NCBI GenBank assembly: GCA_037389465.1
Contig: JAZARR010000078.1
Span: 5,268,501 to 5,332,500, forward strand
Direction of reading: 5' to 3'
Length of the DNA: 64,000 nt
Source: Baylisascaris procyonis
Lineage: Eukaryota > Nematoda > Chromadorea > Rhabditida > Ascarididae
Translations under genes and position numbers: made by a program
The notes under the pieces: generated by a model
Databases searched by the model: none
What the model was told of the DNA's origin: nothing
Seen by the model: the letters and a program-made list of their open reading frames with translations, nothing else
Shown here: positions 48,501 through 62,208 of the stretch, piece after piece
How the letters are laid out: each line of letters opens with the position of its first letter
Position numbering within the stretch: position 1 is the stretch's first letter

Positions 48501-51500
48501 TAACTGAAACAATATCAGTATACCACTATGAGCCATTCTACGGCACTACTAAAGAATAAAATTTTCACCTTACAAAATGCTCAAATCGATCCGCAATTAC
48601 GCAATATGTGTTTTGCCAATTGTTCACCTCCACACAACCATTTTTTCAGAATAGGAAATTATGCTACCAATTTCTAAAATAGTTGCGAATTTCAAAAACT
48701 TTCATCAAAAAGAAAGAAGGGCCACCGGATTTTGTGAAGCAAGTTATCGAGAAAAATCTCGAATGGCCCATACATCGTCTCTTTAGAATCATTTAGGTAG
48801 ATGGTTGGCGAAGCTGATGGATTAATCGAGAGGGTATTTGTTACCGCTTTAAGGCCAAAGACATATCTTGACGAATGCTGTCGGATATTTTTCAATTGCA
48901 AAACTCTACGTCGCGGCTCACTCCAAACTTCCCTTCTTCACCCTTTCTAAGACGTTGGGTTAGAAATTTTTTGATTCTTATGAAACGATGTAAAAATCTC
49001 GAAGCATAAGTAGAGAGTCTTGATCGATATGAACATTTCATAAGCATGATATATTACTCTTTAACGAAGCCGTATTATAATCACAAATAACGTTTTGTTA
49101 CTAATCAAGGCAGCAAGCATCAAGTGCGCAAAACAAAACAGCGTTACACCAACAAAAGAAAGTGCGAAAGTGCAGAAACGAAGTAATAAATGAGCTCGTA
49201 GCATTATGCTCTACCATATATCAATGCTCTAACCTTACTACTATGAAGTTTAAATATGAAACAAATCAATACTACGAAATACTTTTATTGGAATTATGGC
49301 ATTGTTGCCTCAAGATCTAAGTAATTAACACCTGCTGATAACAATTTCGATTTTTATGACATTTTCTTTGAAACTCACAGGGTGATAAAATGTGCAGGAA
49401 ACAAACTACCGTAGCAATTTGGGTACAGAGACTCAGGTCACTAAGGTTTTGCTACATCAAACGAGTAGGTGTTTTTGAAAATGAACTTATAGACCAATTG
49501 ATGGCTACCAACTTCTCCGATCTCAAGTTTAATGTGTATAGTTATCAAACAATAAATAGCGCATCACGAGTGCTTCCATAATGTTACCGGGTATGAGAGT
49601 GCAGTCGTATTGTAGGTCGAGATACTTGCTCGTCTTGGGACACGCATCGCCCAGATGATCGTTGTTGACCGGAAACTCGCACTCGTACTTGCCGTTGCAT
49701 CTGCACAGCACAACACCAACGGTTAGCACACGTTACGCCATTCAACAACACCACATTCAGCATTACCATTACGCACCGCCTAATTCCACAGTGAGTGTAG
49801 CACAAGCTCCTTAGGTGAAACAATGCAGTGTTAATTACAATCAACGTTTGGAAGACTGCAGAGTTGATATCTGTCTGCAATAATGCCGAATGTCCCCTTT
49901 TTCTGATAGCAACCTTAAGCGCTGAATTATCGCTTAAATATCTGCATTCCCATACTCTGGTCCATAAAATGGTCCTAAGATATTAGTGGAAGCACCTCTG
50001 GAAGTTGATGGTGGCGTATTGGACTGAGCTAGTATATTTAAGCTGGTAGTGACCACAAAGAAGTGGTCAGTCACCTCGTGCAAGCGATCCTGATAAGGAT
50101 ATTGAGATAACGACTGTGCTCAGAAGCTTTCACGTATCATCGTGCTTCACAGTTTCCCACCACAGCAAATATTAAAAGCGCTAACAAAAGTGTCGACAAG
50201 CGTTACACAAGCGCTAAATAAGGAAAACAATACTACGACACTAAGAGCAACTCAAAATGCTTCAGCAAACATCCAGTTGTCAACTCAACGCCAAGCCATC
50301 TGAAGTTCCAAGCTTTTACTCGTAAAACCGGTACCGAAAGCCCTCAATATCGAGTGTGGTAATTGTAACGGTATTGAAACGATGTCGACAACAGTATACC
50401 TTTAAGCTTATAGTGATTCGCCCAAAATGCGTGACAGACATTTTTTTTTACCCTAGACTACCTATACTTGTCTAAATTCCCGTCATATTTCGAGGTAGCG
50501 ATAGTGGCCGATCAAAAATTGCTTCAGATGCTAACCAACCGAAATCATCCGGTAAAAAATCACGTCGCGACTTCGAACAAAAGAACAGAAAAAAGCCCAG
50601 TTTTTCAGTAAAAACCGTCGAGTCGGTTACCGTCATCTCACTCCGACATTATTTTGTGATAGAAAATGTGGTCGATTAGCAATTTGTTGCATTTGCCCTA
50701 CGCATCATTCTAATGAATGCCCTCCTGTTACTAAATCGAAGTGCAGAAACCTCTTGCTGCAGTTAGCATCTATGCTACATACTGCAAATTACGAATCTAC
50801 AGTGCGATGCGTGTTAGGTGTTTACATTCAAGTGCTTGTCTGGAAAAAAATCTTACTAATTTGCTTACCAGCCGTTCGAAATTTTGATTACTAATTGCAG
50901 GTTACCTGCTAAAAGACGAAGAAAAACCTAGTCACTAGTTGAGTGTAATAAAGACAAAAGTCGACATCGTTTCCAAGATGTGCCCATCGATGTTGTGGGC
51001 TTTCAGCACTTATAATTTGAGCACTCGGCAATTCTTGTCCGTTCGCATGTAATTTTCGCGCTGACTTGGAACTACCAGGTGAGCTGACCGCCGAGTGGCA
51101 AGTTCTTTGGCTACCTTCAGTGCAGACGTAAGCTGTCTCGAGATATTTAGAGACGCCCGGGCATGGGTCGAACCCGAATTGCGAACCATCAACGACGAAT
51201 CCGCAGCTTGTCTTACCATCGCAGCTGAATTCACGCTACTTTTCATTTTACTGTATTCTCGGCTGGTGAGTTAAAAGCCCCTGTGCTATTTCCGGTAAAG
51301 TGTCTTTTACAATAAATAAATTGCAATAAACATTAACGTGATTTAAATCCGCGATGATGGTAACACTGGGATGCAGTGGTGTGAGAAGATCGACACCTAC
51401 TACTGCCACAAAAAAGTGACGACTGTCTGGATTTCAGCGCAACAACAACAAAAAAGAACTTCTATGCGAGCCAATATAGACAGTAATTTGCAACAGATTC

Positions 51501-54500
51501 GATTTTTTGAGGCATCAGGAACCGTTGGGCAGTTGTTGATCGATTGATATCCTTCTTTGTGCATCTTATGTTTCAGTGTTACCTCAGCACTGACTTTCAA
51601 TTCTTTAAACTCTATGAGATAGTGAATGCCGTTGGAAGGCGTTGTTATACTTCTTTGTTGAGGAAAGAAACATCAGGCTTTGCATATAGTTTTTCAATAC
51701 AGAATATTACGCAATAATGAATGAACCTGTCTTCACAGATGATCACACGCAAAAGCAACCAGCGATGAGGCGGCTTGCATTTGGCAGTCTGCTCTTTTGC
51801 TAACGACGAATCGATTAATAACCATTATCTGGCCAATGAGCAATTTCCTACTTCAAAAGATCCACCGCGGAGTGACGAAACCACCTCCTACCGCAAGCGT
51901 CAACGAAACGCCAAAAAGGCACCAAATGCGGTTGTCGGGATTCCCTTTGACAATCATAAACAGCAGGCGACTGTTTGAAACGATGCATGAAGTAGTGAAT
52001 AAGCCACCCATAAAACAGCAATTACGCGCATAGTGCTTTACAGCGAACGATGCTTACGTAATTTCAGTCAGACGCTATGTTGGTACCCATTAAACGCAAC
52101 GACTGAGTGATTTATTGTCTGTTCATAAAGCAATACACATTCCGTTTTGCTTGAAACGGAGACTCGTGAAGATATATTCTAAGACTTGTTCACAGATGCA
52201 ACCCTTTAAATGGTGATCTCGATGCTCAACATTCCCCTCCCCACCTCCGCTTTATAAGCTTTACATAACTATTCGATAGCACACGGCGAATCCATAAGAA
52301 AACTTGCTAGTTTTTGTTTTTAACCAGCCAATTATAATATTTCTTGGGAACCGAGAAACCTTGACTTCGACCAACATTTCTAAAAACAGAGATGGAGGTA
52401 TTAGAGTACCTCACAGAGTCTATAATTCCACATTTCATGAAACGCGCAATAAAAGTAAATCACCCCCTCCTCCCTTCCCTCCTTTAACACGTCGAGTGGT
52501 CTAAGTTTTGATTTTGTATGAACCAAATGCACGTCAAATAGAATTGCACCTCCCTCCCATCCTCCTTCGACGACGTGATATCTGGTTTAGAAGCATTTAA
52601 CTTTTGAAACAAAACCGTTTTCACAGTTCTCCAGCTTAATCAGTTGGAAGCATGACAACGAATATGTAGCAGTGTGAAAATTTCTTTGAAAGTTTCACTA
52701 AGAGCCAAATAAACCTTAAGAGGCGATCTCCATTCATTTAAATGCAGCAAATGAGAGTTGCATATTAATTTCGCATTTGCAAGATAGCTGCGAATATGAT
52801 GCAACAAAGTATGCTCAAGCAAGAGTCGAATCAACGTCAAACTTGCAAGCAACACTATCGCAAATAGCATAGGATCTCTACACTCCATTAACTTTATATT
52901 ACCCTCTGCTCACGACAGGCACCAATACTGAACTCATTACAGTATAATATAATAAGCAACGTTTCACCTGTTTGTCTTAGATGCATAATACTTTCCTTAC
53001 ACAACTCCCAAATCGTTTTTCTCGTCTTCTTCCAGAGATGTTTTTTTAGAATTTTCTCAAAGGAATCTTCAGCCGATTTCTTGACACTTTCTTCTTCACT
53101 TTCTATTATTTGCCAGTAATTTTCCCTCCCCCTCCACCTTCTCTTTATCATCTCTTTTCCATTTTTGCAAGCAATTAACCAAGCATGAATGCTGAATCGC
53201 AAGCAGTTTCATTTGAAGCGCACCGCTAAACGCTGATTTAGATGGATGACCGCTGAATGGAGTGTTTCGCGCATGCATTTAGGCAAGCGGAGCATAACGC
53301 AGCATCAAAGCGTTGCTTATTCCTGAGATTAATCTCGATGAGCAACAAAATCGTTCGCTCTTTTACTTAGAATTAATCACTCGAAAATAAATCCTTTCAT
53401 TATAGCAAAATTATTGCATTACAAAACGACAAAAAGATATCTGTTAACCTTTTCACTGTCAACGAATATTTCAGATTACTTCTTTTGCGGCTCAGTATAT
53501 ACAGGCCGACAACGAAATGCACGCACAGCTCATATAAAATTCTGTTTCTGAGAGAACTGTTAAGAATGATTTTCATGGCATAGTCGCATATCTAAAGCTC
53601 AATCGTCCGCGTTGCTTTGAAAGACATGGGAAAGGGGGTGGGAAGGGAAATGTGTGTGCACGTATACGTAAACATTAGGGATAGGGAAAGTATCGTGCTC
53701 GAGTGTATGAGAATAATAATACGTGTTTAACATGTGCGCATATTTTTCAAGTGTGCAAAGTTTCGCGTATGCTGCTAAAATAAAAATGCCCAGGAGGTGA
53801 GGAAAGAGGGCGACATCGTGCATATTTCTGAAGTCAGACTAGATGGTAAGTCAGGTGCTGAAGCGCCAATATCGCACTCGCACAGGTGCGACATGTAAGC
53901 GATGTGTGAACGGCCAGTGACGCTGCTGTTGGTGGCATCTGAGGCGTGAAATCGACACAAAATGCGAGGTGAGAACACAACATGCGCACCCAATCCTCTC
54001 CATTACCCGCCACTAGAAGATCATAAAAAGGTGCGCCGTGAAGGACAAAGCGTCAGCCTGGCTGCTTGACCCAACTGCTCAAAAGCAATGACGTTTCCTT
54101 TAATTTTTAATCTATTTTGTAAAAGGTATTACTTAGAAAATTCTGCTAAGATACATTACGAATTTATGCGCAAATTTTCGACTAAGTTAAAAAAGGACAC
54201 ATCAGCAAGAATGCATTACCTGCATAAACCACCTTCGTCAGAATAACGCTGATAAAGTTTCTGTTAGTGCTGGTGAATTCAAAAAAAAGGAAAGCATTTG
54301 TAAGGAATAGCCGTCCAAAGCGTTATCTGACAATATGTGACCCCTGAACCGAGGAACAATGGAGCACTTCAAGTGACTGTAGGCACTCGTTGAACCGACG
54401 AAAAAGAGCGCTGTAAATAACGGAGATACGCTTAATTTCCGCGAATATCACTCATTTAAAGAGATTATCGGCAATCAATGGATGGAGATCATTTTGCGAT

Positions 54501-57500
54501 GCTCAAAAAAGGTTGCAAATATTCAGGCAAAAATGCTGAAGTTCATCATAACTTCATTTTAGTTCCCCAAAACAAACAAATGAACTTCTTTATTGATGAC
54601 TGTAATGGAAGTAGCCCTTTCAGTTTTTGTGATAGCTTTATGCAAGGATCGGGTTAGTTGGTAATCACCCATTGGAGAGTTGAAAATTTCTCAAGTTTAG
54701 TTTCCTCAGATTTCAAATCATCGGGATTCATTTTGACAATAGTTGCATTTCGCAATCCCAAAATTTTGGATTTCCGACGTTTTGCTTTTTTTTTTTCACT
54801 CCTCGGTCTCGACCCGAACACTGCTCTCTGCACATTTACACTTCGAAGGATAAAGGATGCCGTAAAGCTTGATTGCTTGCATGTATGCATTTACTTATGA
54901 TAAAAGCTATTTTAGTGGAGAACGACTTGAACGAGTTTCCTTTCTTCTACAGGACTTCCAGCACATATGAATTCTTCAATGGAAACGAATGAAATTCGCA
55001 CAACACTGTCATCGAAACTTTCATGACTCATTAGATGTTGATTCCCAAGAAGTTTAGCAGCTTAATTCCCATCATCGATGAAATTATATGCACATTTTCG
55101 AGCACACTCAAACCACAAATTATCGCATTTTTGCAATCATTTGCATTGCTCTTAAGCGGAGAATTATCGTCTCAAATTGATCGATTAGCGAGCACCTATG
55201 TCGATATATACACAATGGGTGAGCGTTTCAAATGATGCTCCTCTATTGTCGGAGGGCAACTTGGAACGGACGCATTTCGTTTGGATGCGTATATCAAATT
55301 GCCTTTTCATTTCCCTCATTAAGCACCTTAGCAAATACCGTATCCTGTCTACGCATTTCAAATTCGCTTTTCTCGATCTGTCAGTTAGAGTAAAAAAATG
55401 GCTCTTTTGTTGATAAAGCTGCATGAAATAAAATGAGCACATTAATGGAATGCTGAACGTGAATGGTTCTTGGAATGAGTGAAATAGAATATTTAAAATT
55501 GCATTTATTCCCTTTAAATAAACTTATCAACTTCGAGCAATCAATTTGGAATTTTGCTTATTAAAAAAATAACGAAGAGGAAAATTGCTCATTGCGAGGA
55601 TCTACTCAATCAAAAGTGTGTCGTTAGAACAGCTGCACATTAAACGGCTCATAGTTTTAATGCATTCGTATATTAAAGAATATCGACGGAAACTACAAAA
55701 AACTTGAGCAGTTTTAAGGGATTCTGTCTCAACTTTTCTGACACGAAAATTGATCACATTTTTAACTGATAAACGTTTCACCTGACCGGATTTGGTTAAA
55801 AATATATGAAATATGTATTGGGCGGGGGAGACGCTTTCCCTCAGTGGGAAGGGCACAGATAGGGCTTCTAGAGACTTCAGGAGAAATTGATTTATGCTAC
55901 CGGATGGAAAGAAGAAAAATGGTGTCGCCGCGAGCCATCGAGCAAAGCGACAGGGAATAGAATAGGCCAAGGAAGGAAAAAATAGGGCGAAAAAATATGC
56001 AGCTTCACGCAAATTCTGGATGTTAGGGGTCATCTTTCCTTTCTGATTGACAGTTTCGAAGAAACATCGGACAAGCTAGAAACTAAAATGAAATTTTGGC
56101 TTGTCTATTTGCCCTTTTGGGCAAGAAAACTCTTATGTCCAAAGCAACCACAATAATTGTTTGGCTACAGTAATGCTATAGACTATACTTCCGGTTTAGA
56201 AACCGAGAAATATGCTGATCATCAAAACCGTGATAAAACATCCTCAAGCTTATTTTACCGATGCCGCTTCAGATTAATTACTTTATGGAAAAATTCCACT
56301 TCGCGCACCTGGTTTTCCAACTGCATTTCGAGAGTTTAGAAAGTAGCAAAAACTCAAAAAAGACCGAAAACTTTCACAAAGTCTGAAATTTGTTGCCCCC
56401 ACCTTGATCCTTCACTGCATTCCCCCGATTTGGACAAATTGTAATGTGTGAGATTCGTGAGGTGAAGCAATGAGATATGGTTGATTTCGCACTTCACATG
56501 AGCAACAAAAGGCATCAAGCGGGAACGAGCACCTGCTGTCGATGTGAGTGGAGACCCATCTCGAAACAGACCTCAATTAACGCTTACAAAGGTGCATATG
56601 AAGCATAAAGCCCACATTTGCTGCTACTAATGCACGCACACATGGTGTTTGATTATTCGCAGCGTGTGCATATTCCACTTTGCAGACCCAGCAATCACAC
56701 TAATTCATTAAACTACAAGGTCATCATCGCTATATTCCATTCCTCGTACATGTTTCTCTCGAAAAGCTCTTTAATCCATTTTAATCACAATCAACAATCA
56801 GTGTAATGAGTTAAGTGCTCAGTTTTAAATCAGATTTCAAATGCAGGCAAATTCCAGCTAAACTGGCATTATAAACTGAAAATTTACTCAAATAAATAGT
56901 TACTCCAATAATGCTGCCGGAGAGGGAAGACTAGGATTGCAACATTTTCTCATTTGAAATATCGAGATGCAGTTAACTTTCTCGAAAGTTTTGCTTGTCT
57001 TTTTTTTTTCTGAAAGAATGCTTGAAATCTAAATTCTTGGTGGAATCTTTCACTTACTGGTGGAACTTAACCTAGGTGTATCAAAATTTCCTTTGTAATT
57101 CCACCAATACCATATTTTTCACGTGGAATCTCTTACCAGCCCCAATTTTGCCTGAGCCCTCAAGATCGCTTCCCCCTTTTGGTTGCACATTCTGGCCAGA
57201 ATAGCAACAGTACCCGCAAACAGCATGCTCCAATTTGCCTTTTAAACAGTTGCCTGTTGAAGACAGTAGTTATGACAAGGCACGGGTTTTCATAATGGGG
57301 CAATGTTTTACTGAAATCGCATTTGCAAAACAACCAAGCCCGAATTTAAGGACATTTTGTTGCATTTGTTCGTTTTCTGCTTTTCCTACCATATTTGAGC
57401 ACCAATCATCGTTTTCAGTGGATCCAAGCTGAACGGGGTCATTGAGCCGTGTGCGACGTCATGGCTCTGTTTGATCAAGTACAGTAGTTCTGTCCAAACC

Positions 57501-60500
57501 GTGCATATATCAGGTGTCATTCTAAGCAAAGATGATGGATACTGTTTGCATGGAGATGAGCGAAAGATACATTCTGATCGTGACTGGAATGGTAAAGAGA
57601 AGCAAAAACACAATCAATCTATTAAACACGGTTAGAAAACGTGAAGTAATGCTTTCTTTCCTCTCTTTCAAAGGCTCAGCGTAAGGATAATGGGAGGAGG
57701 GGCGGGTGGAAGGGGGAGGAGAGGAAAGAGGAAGAGAGGAGGACATTGATTCTAACATAAAGTAGAGGAGAACACTGATTATAACAAATAAAGTAAAGGA
57801 CGAACGCGACAGCCACTATGAATTTCTACGCAGCAATGATGAATTTCAACATATTAAATACTTTTGAGTCAATTAAACTCCTTTAAAAGTAAAGCACACT
57901 TCACCACAGCCTGGATGTTAACCTCAAAGAATAACTGAAGTGAGGTATCACAGAAGTAACACATCTCACCGTATTAGGGTGGTTCTTCTCCATAATTCTG
58001 AGTATTGTAAGTCCCATCCAATGCAAGGTCCCCTCCCCTTTACACCCTTCTGCACGCTCATATTTTTGCATATCATACCACATTTTCATCAGCGTCGCCC
58101 CCAGGAAGTGAGTGAGGTGATGCTTGGAAGGAGGTGAGTAAATCTCAGTGACGCCTTTAATCGTCCCTTTATGCGACGCACAAAGAGAGATGCGGCCCAC
58201 ATCGAAAAGAGCCACTCTAGCATGCAAATGCATCCCTTGCTCAAAGAAGACCGCAAAGCGAACGTTCACACAGTGATGGGCTTTTCAACGGTTTTGATAA
58301 CGGTTCATTAGAATAGACATTATTCAGAAATGGGCGGGAAATCATCGAAAATTGACTTAGAATCCGTGATCACCTTAGATACTGTCTCTATGAAAAAAAT
58401 GGACGCCACTTTCTGTTATTACAAACAGAGGTAATTTCTGAGAATTCAGCAGCCCAAGAGAGCAAATTCTTTTATGTAAGATGTTCCTGGACTGAGGGTG
58501 GGCGCAGTTTTTGGGAATAAAGGAGCTGATCGTTTTGCACGCTTTCCAATAACTGAAAACAACAACAATTCCTGAATCCAGAACGTTCTAGGAATGAGGA
58601 GCAATTTCATTCTTCTTGCGTTCACAATTCGTTTTTGTCGTTGTCTGCATCATCTTGGAGTCTGATGAGCTCTTCTTGTAAAACACTCCAAAATATCCGC
58701 CCCATTAGCAATTCACTTCCTTCAATAATATGGGAAGACCCCATCCAAACGGCTCACACGATCCTCTCCTCTTAGCTACACTAGCTCATTAATCGCCGCT
58801 TTTCTCGCTGCTTTCTGTTTAGGCAGGAAAGGGTGAAAATGTTCACAAAGCAAAACTGTACCACTACTTCTTTCCACTCTAGAAAATGCCCTAAAAAGCT
58901 GTTCGTTCATAGGCAACTATAATGCGTCAGTCGAAGACATCCTAACGCAGTGAAAACGACGATTCGTTTAATGCACTAGCGCATGAACCCAAAGATGAAC
59001 TTTCCTGTATGCTTCGATGTGGGGAGAGAGGAAAGAAGCTTGATATCAGCTATAGAATAACTGCGACCTCGTATTTCATTTCAACATTAACTTTTTCAAT
59101 AGGTTATTTTTCTGGCTAAACCGCGGATATGGGGGTACAGTTGAGAGGAAATATTCCCTTGAAAACGCATTTCGTAGATAACGTTTGTCAACACTGCGAC
59201 ACGGGTAGTGAAGTTGTTATGTCATGCAACCGTAATCGTATATTAATTCCAATCTTTGAGATAAATAATCACGTCATAAAGGCAAAAATGGAACAAAATC
59301 GAATAAGAAATGCCACACATCACTTGAATTGCTTTCTTCATTCTACAGCAAAAAAGCCCCTGCCTCTGTGATTGCCACATCGAGGGAATTATTGGAGATG
59401 AGCAAGGGTTTCTCCGTTTGCTAGTTTGGAATTTCTCGATTCCTCTCTCCCCCCCCCTCCAAAAAAAAAAACCATTCAAATACATCGAGGCTTAATGAGA
59501 CTTTGAACGATCGTCGCTGGCAACGAAGAAAAAATTCCTTCTTTTTATCACCAAAGGCTGTCTTCCTTTTCAAAGGAGGCAGCCCGAGGTCTCGGTAGGA
59601 TTTAAGACGAACGAATCAGCAGGAAGATAGGACCGAGAATCAAAACGCTGCATGAATACTGAAGATATACCTCCACACAAACATCGCTTCACTCTCGAAC
59701 TGCACGTTCAACTCGCAAATGCTAACAAACAACCACCTTCATAAACCTTCTAATAGAATCTCAGCACCAATAATTTTCATTTTATGAAAAAATGACAGTG
59801 CTAATCCAAAGTTAGCTGAGCATTTCGATGAAGCTGTTGTTGGTTAGTCGATCGGTAACGATGGCTTTGTTTAACCTAACAAGTTGCATTAGTGCTCTGT
59901 TGGGGTTTTCTGAATGGCAATCATTTTGTTGCAGGTCACGGAACCCGCATTACCCGAACGCAGCAAATGTCCCTAGACAGCTGACTTGATCGCACTTTGG
60001 TACGTACTCTTGTGGTAAACAAGAAAGCACATTACATCTTGTCAGTATGAAGCGTAACAGTGTTGAGACTAAAATACCGAAGACTGGAGGAGGATGTGGA
60101 AGGAAGAAGGGGGGATGAGAACAATTTCTTACTTCTCGATTTATCTGAAAATAAGCGGCTCTAAACCTTTATTGAGCCACTTCAAGAATATTGAATTCAT
60201 TCACCAAAGAAATGCTGAAAGCTGCTTCGCGCAATTCATTTCGAAGGCGTGCGTTAAAACAACTGATGTTATATACGCATGAAAATCTCTTCAGCTCTCC
60301 GCATCTCTGTCACATTCTCAGTTTATCTGTTGTTATTCGATTGTGATATTTTTCATCAACGTCGGCCTCGACTAATATATTCATCTGGTTCTTCTTCTTC
60401 TCCTTAACAAAGGAACATTGTTTCTTCTCAAAGGTTTAAATACTCCCACGAAAGTATCCAACTGCTAGGCGACATCTGAACGTTTCAACACTTTCACAAC

Positions 60501-62208
60501 GGTTGCGACGATGAAAGAGAGATATTTTATCGGTCTAATATTTCACTTTATAGCTTTATCATACATTTATCACACTGAACTCTCTCAGAAATAGTGGCAT
60601 CACTTCTCTTCTTTCTTAGAAAATACTCTATCAGCCCCTCCCCCACTTCAAGCTGCAAATTTCCCAACATGGCATCCTATCTAGCACAGTCGTACTACAG
60701 TACCAGTGAAATCCGCTTTCTCTCCCACTTTCACTGGAAAGTTAGCTCACTCCTCGTTCCACTTACGTGAAAAAGAGCAGAGTGCATATTCGTAGGGCCG
60801 CAGTTTTCATTACATGGCGCCCTACTATCTGCCACCGACACATCACTGATCCAACAACTTCCTCACCACTCTGCCCCCCTTCAAAAACATTACAGCGTTA
60901 CCTAACACCTACATTTTATTTGCTCGCTTTATTTATGAAACTGCACTGCAATATTAGCAAAAGGGTCGACTGCATTCAGCGCAAAGTGAGGTGGACTTTC
61001 GGTTAAAATAAGCAATTACTGAAGATAACAATAAGCAGCTGACTGCTTCTCATTATTGCCTACGCAGCAATAAGCAACTGTAAGGAAATGAACAAGATAG
61101 GACTAACAAATGTAAAACCGTCTCGTTGACCATGCATAACTCTAGTAGTACTGAACCTTATATCAGTGCACTAAGAACAGAGGTACACAATACAGAAAGA
61201 TCGTACAAGTTAAACTCATTTGTATTCATCTCATTCAGTGTTTTCGCAGTCAAAGAGCAATTGCATTGATAGCATGGACGATGCCCTGCATACGAGCGTT
61301 TTGTTTGTCGAAAGTGGTAAACAAGCCACCAGGATGCATCACACGGAGTTTATGAGGACATAGCGCGAAAGAAGCAATAGCCGTATTTCATTCACACGCG
61401 ATAACTAGCCAACACTTGTCGATAATGGCCCACCTTGACTAGCTTGTTTCCCGCATGAAATTTATAGACCTCTTTAGCATTTTCAGAAAAAATTACCCAC
61501 GATCGCAAATTTCTCATTTTTTAGAGACTTCCTCCTCATTCGTTGAAAATTCTTTCTCAAAACTTTAAGTGCGGCAAAATGCACCGCTCATGAAAGCCTT
61601 CATCAAACATGATTGTAACAAACGATTAGCTCTGTTTCAAGACTACTTAGCTACTTACGTGCCCATCAACCCATCGTAAGCGTAGGACTTTGCCTCAACA
61701 ACACTAAACGTTGCAAGTATTATTTCACGTAAATGGTAACACTTCTCAGAAACGGTCAGCTTGCAGTCTCTAAGTGGTATGATAAGAAAGCGAATTATTG
61801 TTACCAATTCGACAGTTAACGCTTAAGGACAGCCTTCTGTCACCATAATACTATGCAATACGAACAAAGAGACGTGGAAGATTGAAGCCAAGCTGGAAAT
61901 TGCGAGTAATAACATAATTTGCATACCTGTAATTTATTTCCACAGTGCTGGTCCCTTCTTTGAATTTTTTAAGGAGGGCAAAATGCGATCACAGAGAAGT
62001 GCCTTAGAGTAATCTTAACGCCAGACTCACCTTAACTGGAGGATACCCAAAGTTTTGTCATTCTGACACGTAGTGCTCAACTCGGTATTGAATGTTGGGT
62101 TGCACTGGCTGATGGTAAAGCGTCCATAGTTAGCAAGCCGGATTGCTATATAACGTCCTTCAGGGCAACTGAGATTTGCGTGCTCGCCTTCACACACGAT
62201 TACTTGCT
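34812..62208 (-). CDS. lat-1: Latrophilin (LAT-1-like adhesion G-protein-coupled receptor)
   Basis: Sixteen minus-strand exons join with matching phase: 62208-62031, 49700-49588, 48503-48398, 47593-47375, 46245-46065, 45685-45502, 44599-44474, 44001-43703, 43097-42933, 41908-41705, 41447-41294, 40739-40493, 40142-39974, 39529-39368, 35867-35756, 35179-34812. About 995 residues plus a missing N-terminus, close to the 1014 I recall for C. elegans LAT-1. Domain order is SUEL lectin, Thr-rich linker, hormone-receptor motif, GAIN with GPS, seven helices, Pro-rich tail. This is the latrophilin plan: a surface receptor cleaved at the GPS, in worms linked to tissue polarity and neuronal function. The signal-peptide exon is unresolved. 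ATG at about 62415 (MGTRKNPF, then RVLVITAIFMLLLS) is a candidate, but its donor phase does not fit exon 62208. The product may end FVQGM-stop, or the same bases (GCAT/GTAAGT) may act as a donor. Confidence 0.92.
35868..39367. other. 3.5-kb latrophilin intron
   Basis: Short open frames occur on both strands, but none has splice partners or motifs. Several A runs. No element recognised. Confidence 0.45.
39974..41908 (-). CDS. lat-1: Latrophilin exons: seven-transmembrane region
   Basis: Exons 41908-41705, 41447-41294, 40739-40493 and 40142-39974. Helix 1 is [20 protein letters not shown], helix 2 follows [17 protein letters not shown], and helix 3 contains [19 protein letters not shown]. Helix 4 is in [15 protein letters not shown]. 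Loop and helix 5 are [18 protein letters not shown] onward, helix 6 is [18 protein letters not shown], and helix 7 is [15 protein letters not shown]. The [16 protein letters not shown] and [10 protein letters not shown] motifs are those of the secretin/adhesion GPCR group. Confidence 0.93.
42933..46245 (-). CDS. lat-1: Latrophilin exons: GAIN domain and GPS cleavage site
   Basis: Exons 46245-46065, 45685-45502, 44599-44474, 44001-43703 and 43097-42933 encode the GAIN region. It includes [46 protein letters not shown] and [11 protein letters not shown]. The last exon holds the GPS: CVWWN, then [10 protein letters not shown], then [14 protein letters not shown]. All four GPS cysteines and both tryptophans are present, and the HLT tripeptide needed for self-cleavage between L and T is intact, so the receptor is predicted to be cleaved. 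The sequence after the cleavage point ([10 protein letters not shown]) would be the tethered peptide. Confidence 0.9.
47375..48503 (-). CDS. lat-1: Latrophilin exons: Thr-rich linker and hormone-receptor motif
   Basis: Exon 48503-48398 encodes a Thr-rich, probably O-glycosylated linker ([13 protein letters not shown]). Exon 47593-47375 encodes the [23 protein letters not shown], then [20 protein letters not shown] and W, ending LSRCVSSW. The Cys and Trp pattern matches hormone-receptor domains of adhesion and class B receptors. The longest open frame at this place is a different, misleading frame; the correct one is fixed by splice phase. Confidence 0.88.
49588..49700 (-). CDS. lat-1: Latrophilin exon: second half of the SUEL lectin domain
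   Basis: Completes the lectin domain: [20 protein letters not shown], then a [14 protein letters not shown] ending. C-x-G-x-x-x-C and the final YLDLxYDC are typical of the fold. Phase 2 from the exon 12.3 kb upstream matches exactly. Codon third positions are GC-rich compared with flanking introns. Confidence 0.92.
49701..62030. other. 12.3-kb latrophilin intron
   Basis: Splits the lectin domain. It contains a probable element remnant at about 50050-51250. Isolated frames include minus 53202-52894 (Lys/Glu-rich), plus 55035-55235 (amphipathic helices, with a GTGAGC donor after the last codons), minus 56033-55602 (143 codons) and minus 58269-57901 (122 codons). None has a recognisable motif, a clear start context or a phase-matched neighbour. 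An intron this size could hold enhancers or nested genes; I cannot show either. Confidence 0.4.
50050..51250. mobile_element. Possible transposable-element remnant
   Basis: On the plus strand, degraded frames near 50640-50760 read [19 protein letters not shown], similar in layout to Cys-rich segments of BEL/Pao-type gag proteins (C, then THHSNEC-P). The minus-strand frame 51246-51010 is open for 78 codons ([20 protein letters not shown]) with a CpG-richer composition unlike the surrounding intron. No LTRs or intact domains seen. Weak assignment. Confidence 0.3.
62031..62208 (-). CDS. lat-1: Latrophilin exon: first half of the SUEL/Gal-lectin domain
   Basis: Follows ATTTTCAG and ends before GTGAGT. 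It encodes [19 protein letters not shown], then NYGRF and four more hydrophobic/Cys positions up to [12 protein letters not shown]. The C-E-G, L-x-C-P and NYGR elements are the hallmark of the rhamnose-binding (SUEL) lectin domain. It begins with two bases of a split codon, so an upstream exon must supply the start. Confidence 0.9.

Noticed and set aside
51150..51200. tRNA-like B-box sequence GGTTCGACCC on the minus strand
   Set aside because: No A box at the right distance and no cloverleaf; the match is short and within a probable element remnant.
55602..56033. 143-codon minus-strand frame, one of the longest in the window
   Set aside because: No domain, no splice neighbours, Phe runs from an A-rich plus strand; most likely chance in a large intron.
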